DNA of 5,820 nt from Planctomycetaceae bacterium (GTDB lineage: Bacteria > Planctomycetota > Planctomycetia > Pirellulales > Thermoguttaceae), in contig JAISJZ010000291.1 in assembly GCA_031261125.1 (NCBI GenBank), positions 1 to 5,820 of the forward strand. The letters run 5' to 3'. Positions 1 through 4,555 of this stretch are shown here, piece by piece. The notes under the pieces are model-generated. The model worked only from the letters and a program-made list of their open reading frames with translations, ran no database searches and was not told where the DNA came from. The number at the start of each line of letters is the position of its first letter. The stretch's first letter is position 1. The translations under genes and the position numbers were made by a program.

Positions 1-555
1 GGTGAATTGCGGTACCTGGAAACGATTGAAGCGGCAATCACTGCAGCGGAAACAGGACACGTCGTGTTCGGTACACTTCACACGTCCAGTGCTGCCGGTA
101 CGATTAACCGTATTATTGACGTGTTTCCCACGAACCAGCAGGACCAGATTCGGACGCAGTTGTCAACGTCTATCATCGGGATTTTGGCGCAGCAGTTGCT
201 GCCGCGGATTCAAGGCGGGCGGGTGGCTGTTTATGAAATGCTCGTGGTAACATCGGCTATTGCGAACCTGATTCGGGAGAACAAGACGTTCCGTATTACG
301 TCGTCGATTCAGACGGGACATAAACTCGGTATGCAGTTGTTGGATGACCATTTATTCCGATTGTGGAAGGAGAAGGTCATTCCGAAGGAGGAGGCAATTA
401 CCAAGGCGAACATTCCTGATGCGCTGGCGGCAAAAATGCTGGCGTGGGAGCGGGGCGAAGTGATGCTGGACGGCGAAGAGGCGGCAGAAGGCGAAAATCC
501 CGATGAGGAGAGCGGTGGCAAACCGAAACGAAACCCGAAGATTAAGTACATTTAA
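1..555 (+). CDS. pilT: PilT-type twitching/retraction ATPase, C-terminal part (5' end outside window)
   Basis: The frame is open from base 1, so this is the last 184 codons of a gene that starts upstream; TTG at 7 is internal. PilT ATPases are cytoplasmic hexamers that depolymerise type IV pili. The fragment begins inside the Walker B region (GELRYLETI, normally GEMRDLETI), then has the His box ETGHVVFGTLHT (visible residues 17-28), the DVFP..QQ..IR segment, and AIANLIRE (86-93) followed by SSIQTG and GMQLLDDHL. AIANLIRE corresponds to the AIRNLIRE motif that is specific to PilT and needed for retraction, which separates it from PilB. The Walker A half is not visible. Two deviations are visible: Tyr for the usual Asp after GELR, and Ala for Arg in AIRNLIRE. 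The tail is a Glu-rich stretch ending in a Lys/Arg-rich end, likely disordered. It lies 71 nt upstream of the PilB homologue on the same strand, so co-transcription is plausible. PilT family is confident; the exact paralogue is not. Confidence 0.93.
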   Translation, partial: GELRYLETIEAAITAAETGHVVFGTLHTSSAAGTINRIIDVFPTNQQDQIRTQLSTSIIGILAQQLLPRIQGGRVAVYEMLVVTSAIANLIRENKTFRITSSIQTGHKLGMQLLDDHLFRLWKEKVIPKEEAITKANIPDALAAKMLAWERGEVMLDGEEAAEGENPDEESGGKPKRNPKIKYI

Positions 556-563
556 CGTTCAGC

Positions 564-581
564 CCGCTTGCCGGCAAGCGG
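564..581. repeat. Perfect 18-bp GC-rich palindrome between pilT and pilB
   Basis: CCGCTTGCCGGCAAGCGG is identical to its own reverse complement. As RNA it could fold into a 7-bp stem with a CCGG loop. It starts 9 nt after the pilT stop. No T-run follows (the next bases are A/C rich), so it does not look like a canonical intrinsic terminator. It could be a protein-binding palindrome, a 3'-end stabilising hairpin, or one copy of a dispersed palindromic repeat; the sequence does not decide between these. Confidence 0.6.
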
Positions 582-605
582 AAGACAAGACAACAAAACG
601 GAAAA

Positions 606-626
606 ACTATCAACTGACAACTACTA
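606..626 (+). repeat. Three degenerate heptanucleotide repeats abutting the pilB start codon
   Basis: Bases 606-626 divide into ACTATCA, ACTGACA and ACTACTA, three 7-nt units beginning ACT, and the ATG of pilB follows at once at 627. The same kind of heptamer precedes pilC at 2346-2373. No Shine-Dalgarno-like GGAG/AGGA lies in the 20 nt before the ATG, so the repeats occupy the ribosome-binding region. Short tandem heptamers are known as dispersed intergenic repeats in other bacteria, notably cyanobacteria. Whether they affect translation here is unknown. Confidence 0.6.
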
Positions 627-2339
627 ATGGCATTACGTCGCCTCGGACAGGTCTTCGTTGACCTCGGTTTTATTGACGAAGAGCAACTCGAATTGCTCCT
701 CGAAGAACATTTGCAGCGGCACGGCGAAAAAATCGGCGAAACGGCAATCTCAATGGGATTTGTCAACGACGACCAAGTTGCCGTCGCACTGGCGGAACAA
801 CTCGGTCTGCAAGTCATCGGGCTTGCCGATTTAACGATTCCGCCGGAAGTCCTTGCGCATTTGACCGAACCGATGGCGCAACTGTACAAAGTAATTCCGG
901 TGAGTTTCCGAAACGATATTCTCACCGTGGCAATGTGTGAACCGCAGAACATTGTGGTTCTCGATGAGTTGCGCAACTTTCTCGGCTATGAAATCCGGTC
1001 AGTTGTAACAACGCCGAAAGACATCGAGAACTCCCTGACGCGGTACTACGCTTCGGATGTCGAAAGCGTTGAATCGCTTATTGCCGATATGGAGAAAGAC
1101 AAGTCGCTGAAGGAAGCGGCGCAGGCATTGGAGTCCGGTTCCGTTGATTTGGCAAGCATCGAAGCGTTGAGTGAATCGGCTCCGGTGCGCAAACTGCTCA
1201 ATATGGTGTTCCTGCTCGGCATCAGAGACCACGCCAGCGACTTGCACTTCGAGCCGTTTGAAGAAGAATTCAAAATCCGAATCAAAGCAGACGGAACACT
1301 GTACGAAATGGTTCCGCCGCCGAGACATTTGGCATCGGCAATCACCACCCGTATCAAAGTGATGGCGAACCTCGACATCGCCGAACGCCGCCTTCCGCAG
1401 GACGGACGTATCCGTTTGACCGTCGGCGGACACGCGATTGACTTGCGGGTCAGTGTCCTGCCGACACTGTTCGGCGAAAGTGTTGTATGCCGGATTTTAG
1501 ATAAGTCCGTCGTGATGCTGGACTTGAATAAGGTCGGAATGGACCCGGTATTGCTTCGGGAATTCCGAAAAGCGATTGAAAGACCAAACGGAATTATTTT
1601 GGTAACCGGTCCGACGGGTTCCGGCAAAACGACGACGCTGTATGCCGCATTAAGCGAACTGAATGTCGTTACCGACAAATTGATGACAACGGAAGACCCG
1701 GTGGAATACGATATTGACGGTATCGTTCAGATGCCGATTGATGCGGACATCGGCAACACGTTTGCACAATGTTTGCGCTCGATTTTACGGCAAGACCCGG
1801 ATATTATTCTCGTCGGAGAAATTCGGGACAGGGAAACGGCAGAAATTGCGGTGCAGGCATCGCTGACGGGACACTTGGTATTCAGTACGCTTCACACAAA
1901 CGATGCGCCGAGTACCATAACCCGGATGAAAGATATGGGGATTCCGTCGTTTTTGATTACGGCGACGGTGCAGGCAATTTTAGCCCAGCGGCTGGTGCGG
2001 ACAATTTGCAAGGACTGCCGGGAGCAATATACGCCTACGCCGGAACAGTTGGCGGAATTGGATTTAGACCCGGCAGCGATAGCAGGTAAACCGTTTTTCC
2101 GCGGACGCGGCTGTGTAACGTGCAACAACACCGGCTACAAAGGACGGACGGCAATACACGAATTTATGCTCATCAACGATGAGATTCGGGCGTTAATCAA
2201 TGCCGGTGCGTCGGCGGCGGACTTGCGGGATGCGGCGGCACGCAACGGAATGGTTGTACTGCGGGAAGCAGGAATGCAAAAGATTTACGAAGGACTGACA
2301 ACGATTGACGAAGTCGCACGCGAAACCGTCGTCGATTGA
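627..2339 (+). CDS. pilB: PilB/GspE-type filament assembly ATPase with MshEN N-terminal domain
   Basis: This 570-residue protein has the full GspE/PilB layout and a typical length. The family forms cytoplasmic hexamers that hydrolyse ATP to drive pilin addition on the inner-membrane platform. Residues 5-58 hold two MshEN-like motifs (RLGQVFVDLG and KIGETAISMG), followed by the rest of the N1 domain to about 140. An acidic linker (about 142-180) precedes the N2 domain. The C-terminal ATPase has Walker A GPTGSGKT (328-335, Lys334), the Asp box TTEDPVEYD (354-362), Walker B DPDIILVGEIRD (390-401, Glu398) and the His box TGHLVFSTLHT (414-424). Cys461, Cys464, Cys496 and Cys499 form the zinc-binding CxxC pairs typical of GspE/PilB and absent from PilT. 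All catalytic motifs look intact. ATG 627 is chosen because the first MshEN motif starts at residue 5. No Shine-Dalgarno is visible; heptamer repeats occupy that position. The call between PilB and GspE is uncertain; the pilT neighbour favours PilB. Confidence 0.96.
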   Translation: MALRRLGQVFVDLGFIDEEQLELLLEEHLQRHGEKIGETAISMGFVNDDQVAVALAEQLGLQVIGLADLTIPPEVLAHLTEPMAQLYKVIPVSFRNDILTVAMCEPQNIVVLDELRNFLGYEIRSVVTTPKDIENSLTRYYASDVESVESLIADMEKDKSLKEAAQALESGSVDLASIEALSESAPVRKLLNMVFLLGIRDHASDLHFEPFEEEFKIRIKADGTLYEMVPPPRHLASAITTRIKVMANLDIAERRLPQDGRIRLTVGGHAIDLRVSVLPTLFGESVVCRILDKSVVMLDLNKVGMDPVLLREFRKAIERPNGIILVTGPTGSGKTTTLYAALSELNVVTDKLMTTEDPVEYDIDGIVQMPIDADIGNTFAQCLRSILRQDPDIILVGEIRDRETAEIAVQASLTGHLVFSTLHTNDAPSTITRMKDMGIPSFLITATVQAILAQRLVRTICKDCREQYTPTPEQLAELDLDPAAIAGKPFFRGRGCVTCNNTGYKGRTAIHEFMLINDEIRALINAGASAADLRDAAARNGMVVLREAGMQKIYEGLTTIDEVARETVVD

Positions 2340-2345
2340 ACATAA

Positions 2346-2373
2346 ACTACCCACTATCCACTATCCACATACT
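2346..2373 (+). repeat. Heptanucleotide repeats filling the pilB-pilC gap
   Basis: The 38-nt gap between the pilB stop and the pilC ATG consists mostly of 7-nt units: ACTACCC (2346-2352), ACTATCC (2353-2359), ACTATCC (2360-2366) and a decayed ACATACT (2367-2373). The ATG follows 4 nt later. The second and third units are identical, and they differ from the first unit upstream of pilB (ACTATCA) only in the last base. As at pilB, no Shine-Dalgarno is present between the repeat and the start codon. Confidence 0.65.
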
Positions 2374-2377
2374 TCCG

Positions 2378-3703
2378 ATGCAAAAATTCAAGTTTGAAGC
2401 GATTGACTCGAAAGGGCGGGAAATCAAGGACATCACCGAAGCCGCAACGGAGGAGGAAGCCCAGGCGACAATACGTCAAATGGGTTTCCACGTTACAAAA
2501 ATTGCGGTCTATAAAGAACGCAAAGCAAAAGCAGCACAAAAAGGTGCCGACGGCAAAACGTTCTCTTTCGGCAGCGTTAAGTCGAAGAAGTTGGTTGTCT
2601 TCACCCGGCAACTGTCGATTTTGCAGGATGCCGGTCTTCCGATTCTGCGCTCGCTCAACATCCTGAAAAATCAGGCGAAACCGGGCGCACTGCGGAACAA
2701 CCTGATTGATGTTATCGACGAAATCGAAAGCGGTTCGAGTTTATCCGAAGCGATGGCGAAGTGTCCGCGGGCGTTTAACCGGCTTTACGTCAATATGATT
2801 AAAGCCGGCGAGGCGGGCGGTGCGCTGGAAACCATTTTGCAGCGTCTTTCCGAATTTTTGGAAGCATCACAGTTGTTGAAAACCCGTATCAAGTCAGCGT
2901 TAACCTACCCGGTTGCCGTTGTCTTCTTTGCGACAGCAATTTTGACGTTCATTATGATTGCGATCGTGCCGAAATTCGAGGCAATTTTCAAGGACTTCGA
3001 TACCGAACTGCCGACAATGACGCTGGTTCTCATCACGGCATCGAATTTGATTGTCAAGTATTTTTATCTTATCCCGCTGCTTCCGTTTTCGATTTGGCTT
3101 TTGGTAAAACTGACAACGAGTTTCGAGTACGGCCGCTTCGGCTGGAACTTATTCCTGTTGAAGTTGCCGGTGTTCGGGGCGTTGGTCGAAAAAACAACTG
3201 TTGCCCGTTCCACAAGAACGTTAGGAACGTTGGTTACGTCAGGTGTTCCGATTTTGGAATCGCTGCACATCACCAAAGAAGCGAGCAACAATGCCGTGTT
3301 TGAATTGATGTATCAAAAGGTGTTGGAAGCGATTCGGGACGGCGATACGATTGCCAACCCGATGAAACAGTACAGTAAGCCGCCGTTCCATTTCGGGGGT
3401 TTGGCTTATATGACGTTTTTTATGCCGGGTTTCGGGGCGTTGATTTATCTGATGAAACTGAACGGACGCGTGATGGACGATATGGTCGTCAATATGATAG
3501 ATGTCGGTGAAGAGACGGGCGAATTGGATACGATGTTGTACAAAGTCGCGGACACTTACGACCAAGAAGTGAAAGCGGCAACGGAAGCGTTGATGAGTAT
3601 GCTCGAACCGCTGCTCGTGATTTTCCTCGGCGGTATCGTCGGCTTTATTGTTATTGCGTTGTTTATGCCGCTGATTAAACTCATCACAACCCTGTCCGGG
3701 TGA
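2378..3703 (+). CDS. pilC: PilC/GspF-type inner-membrane platform protein
   Basis: This 441-residue polytopic protein is the platform through which PilB-type ATPases act on pilins. The N-terminus FKFEAIDSKGREI (4-16) is the usual PilC opening. Two T2SSF domains follow. The first (about 75-195) has FTRQLSILQDAGLPILRSL and the half-motif MIKAGEAGGAL (140-150). The second (about 275-400) has the LGTLVTSGVPILESL repeat and MIDVGEETGEL (373-383). Predicted membrane segments are about 179-197, 228-245 and 412-430, as in the family. Unusually, about 30 residues between the DGDTIANP helix and VVNMIDVGEETGEL (about 333-366) include a hydrophobic run at 339-359 that could be an extra membrane or re-entrant segment. 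A similar segment is, from memory, common in planctomycete homologues. ATG 2378 is preferred over TTG 2336, which overlaps the pilB stop and would translate the heptamer repeats. No Shine-Dalgarno is visible. Co-transcription with pilB is likely given the 38-nt gap. Confidence 0.95.
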   Translation: MQKFKFEAIDSKGREIKDITEAATEEEAQATIRQMGFHVTKIAVYKERKAKAAQKGADGKTFSFGSVKSKKLVVFTRQLSILQDAGLPILRSLNILKNQAKPGALRNNLIDVIDEIESGSSLSEAMAKCPRAFNRLYVNMIKAGEAGGALETILQRLSEFLEASQLLKTRIKSALTYPVAVVFFATAILTFIMIAIVPKFEAIFKDFDTELPTMTLVLITASNLIVKYFYLIPLLPFSIWLLVKLTTSFEYGRFGWNLFLLKLPVFGALVEKTTVARSTRTLGTLVTSGVPILESLHITKEASNNAVFELMYQKVLEAIRDGDTIANPMKQYSKPPFHFGGLAYMTFFMPGFGALIYLMKLNGRVMDDMVVNMIDVGEETGELDTMLYKVADTYDQEVKAATEALMSMLEPLLVIFLGGIVGFIVIALFMPLIKLITTLSG

Positions 3704-3722
3704 TGGCGGGCGGACGACGAGC

Positions 3723-3741
3723 CGGGGGCGTTAGTCCCCCG
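3723..3741 (+). other. GC-rich stem-loop between pilC and the MNT gene
   Basis: CGGGGGCGTTAGTCCCCCG folds into a 6-bp all-GC stem (3723-3728 with 3736-3741) and a 7-nt loop. It lies 20 nt after the pilC stop and 18 nt before the MNT start codon. No U-tract follows, so an intrinsic terminator is not well supported; it may protect the 3' end of the pil transcript, partly separate expression of the two units, or be a dispersed repeat. I recall similar GGGGGCGTTAG-type hairpins between planctomycete genes, but cannot verify that here. Confidence 0.5.
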
Positions 3742-3745
3742 TATG

Positions 3746-3751
3746 AAAGGA
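3746..3751 (+). promoter_or_regulatory. Ribosome binding site of the MNT gene
   Basis: AAAGGA sits 7 nt before ATG 3759, just after the stem-loop. This supports the start chosen and contrasts with the repeat-occupied, Shine-Dalgarno-less starts of pilB and pilC. Confidence 0.6.
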
Positions 3752-3758
3752 AAAAACG

Positions 3759-4094
3759 ATGCAGCCGTTACCGCCGTTGGTTTACGAAATTCGGGACAAA
3801 ATCCTGAACTGTATTGAAGTTGAACGAATTTACTTGTTCGGCTCCTATGCTTACGGTACGCCGCACAAGGACAGTGATTTTGATTTTTACGTCGTCCTGC
3901 CGGACGATTGTCCGATGAAACCGATGGATGTAATGCTGAAAATCGGACGAAGCATCGGACACACAAATTTTATTCCGGTGGATATACTTGCTAACTATAA
4001 CAGCCGTTTTGATGAGTTAAGCCGATTGCCAACAATAGCCGGAACGATTTTCCAAAAAGGAATTATACTGTATGAGCGACCAGAACCTTGTTAA
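3759..4094 (+). CDS. MNT-type minimal nucleotidyltransferase (possible antitoxin)
   Basis: This 111-residue protein is a small stand-alone member of the polymerase-beta-like nucleotidyltransferase superfamily. It carries the GSX10DXD signature exactly: Gly28-Ser29 in LFGSYAYG, then Asp40 and Asp42 in SDFDFYVV. A third acidic residue, Asp75 in PVDIL, completes the usual metal-binding triad, so the active site looks intact. Its last 23 nt overlap the start of a HEPN gene. In characterised MNT-HEPN pairs the MNT protein is an antitoxin that AMPylates the HEPN partner; that role here is inferred from family and arrangement, not shown. Other stand-alone MNT proteins have unknown substrates. ATG 3759 has a good ribosome binding site. 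The gene stands between pilC and the prepilin gene with no evident functional link to either. Confidence 0.88.
   Translation: MQPLPPLVYEIRDKILNCIEVERIYLFGSYAYGTPHKDSDFDFYVVLPDDCPMKPMDVMLKIGRSIGHTNFIPVDILANYNSRFDELSRLPTIAGTIFQKGIILYERPEPC
4054..4061 (+). promoter_or_regulatory. Ribosome binding site of the HEPN gene, inside the MNT coding region
   Basis: AAAAAGGA ends 10 nt before ATG 4072 and lies within the 3' end of the MNT gene. Together with the 23-nt gene overlap it points to translational coupling of the pair. Confidence 0.5.
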
Positions 4095-4485
4095 GCAATG
4101 GTTTCGGATAGCAAATAGCGATTTGAAGATAGCCCGCCGCTGTCTTGCAGAAGCAGATGACGGTGTATGGGTGAATACTGAACCGGAAATAGCGTGTTTT
4201 CATTGTCAGCAAGCCGTGGAGAAAGCGTTAAAAGGTTTTTTGGTTTTTTATGAAATTGACCCGCCGAAGATACACGATTTGAAAGTTTTGTGTGAAATGG
4301 CAATACCGTATGAACCAATGTTTGAGCAATTCCTCGGAGTATGTTCTGACATAATGCTTTATGCGGTTCGGACTCGTTATCCTGATGACGTATTTATCAT
4401 TGACGATGAAACCGCAAACCAAGCAATCGTTGACGCTCAAACAATTTTTGATTTTTGTAAAACAAGAGTGAACCCCGTTTCATAG
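4072..4485 (+). CDS. HEPN-domain protein paired with the MNT nucleotidyltransferase
   Basis: This 137-residue, mostly helical protein matches the HEPN family: W10 with the ANSDLKIARRCL helix (14-25), the CFHCQQAVEKALKGFLV helix (42-58), KIHDLKVL (66-73), and YAVRTRYPDD (97-106) near the C-terminus. HEPN proteins encoded next to MNT proteins often act as toxins, commonly RNases using an Rx4-6H motif. I find no Rx4-6H here; the histidines (44 and 68) have no Arg at the required spacing. It therefore resembles the HEPN subgroup with CFHxQQAxEKALK and H-D-L signatures whose activity is less clear. Its start overlaps the MNT gene by 23 nt, so the two proteins are probably made together and may interact. 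A hand count of bases 4321-4440 gives about 42% GC, against 50% for 1801-1920 in pilB, a weak hint of separate ancestry. The HEPN fold is confident; toxicity is not. Confidence 0.85.
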   Translation: MSDQNLVKQWFRIANSDLKIARRCLAEADDGVWVNTEPEIACFHCQQAVEKALKGFLVFYEIDPPKIHDLKVLCEMAIPYEPMFEQFLGVCSDIMLYAVRTRYPDDVFIIDDETANQAIVDAQTIFDFCKTRVNPVS

Positions 4486-4488
4486 AAA

Positions 4489-4498
4489 ACATTTAGCC
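4489..4498 (+). repeat. ACATTTAGCC 10-mer just after the HEPN stop, also at 5811-5820
   Basis: ACATTTAGCC begins 3 nt after the HEPN stop, and the same 10 bases begin 7 nt after the prepilin stop at 5811, where the window ends. A 10-mer match alone is expected by chance in a window this size; only the shared placement just downstream of a stop codon makes it notable. It may be the edge of a longer intergenic repeat. Confidence 0.3.
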
Positions 4499-4542
4499 GC
4501 CGAGTTTGTCCCGCCGGTGTTAACAAATAAAACATTCACATT

Positions 4543-4548
4543 AAGGAG
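4543..4548 (+). promoter_or_regulatory. Shine-Dalgarno of the prepilin gene
   Basis: AAGGAG lies 7 nt before ATG 4556. It fixes the prepilin start at 4556 instead of the in-frame GTG at 4517, which would add 13 residues ahead of a normal prepilin leader. Confidence 0.8.
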
Positions 4549-4555
4549 ACCGGAT

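Noticed and set aside
7..9. TTG as the start of a complete short PilT-like protein
   Set aside because: The frame is open to base 1 and GE before this codon is part of the Walker B motif, so the gene is simply cut by the window edge.
544..554. AAGTACATTTA shared with 5807-5817
   Set aside because: The first copy is in the coding end of pilT, and several chance 11-mer matches are expected in a window this size.
564..600. Intrinsic terminator after pilT
   Set aside because: The palindrome is followed by an A/C-rich stretch with no T-run, so the terminator criteria are not met.
1046..1678. Long open frame of 210 codons on the minus strand
   Set aside because: It lies wholly antisense to the conserved ATPase core of pilB and its translation shows no recognisable domain; it is a shadow of the real gene.
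606..2373. Heptamer arrays as a CRISPR or origin iteron array
   Set aside because: Units are only 7 nt, few, degenerate and without spacers, and there is no cas or replication initiator gene.
2336..2377. Upstream TTG start for pilC adding 14 residues
   Set aside because: The TTG overlaps the pilB stop and the added residues would be translated heptamer repeat; ATG 2378 gives the standard PilC N-terminus.
3556..3966. Minus-strand open frame spanning the pilC-MNT gap
   Set aside because: It is antisense to the conserved ends of pilC and MNT and its translation is low-complexity and Arg/Ser rich without a recognisable domain.
4517..4555. GTG start for the prepilin adding 13 residues
   Set aside because: A strong AAGGAG sits 7 nt before ATG 4556, and starting there gives a normal short basic prepilin leader.
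4486..4555. A promoter for the prepilin gene (TTAACA at 4520-4525 as a -35 box)
   Set aside because: No acceptable -10 hexamer lies at the right spacing; the expected position falls on the Shine-Dalgarno.
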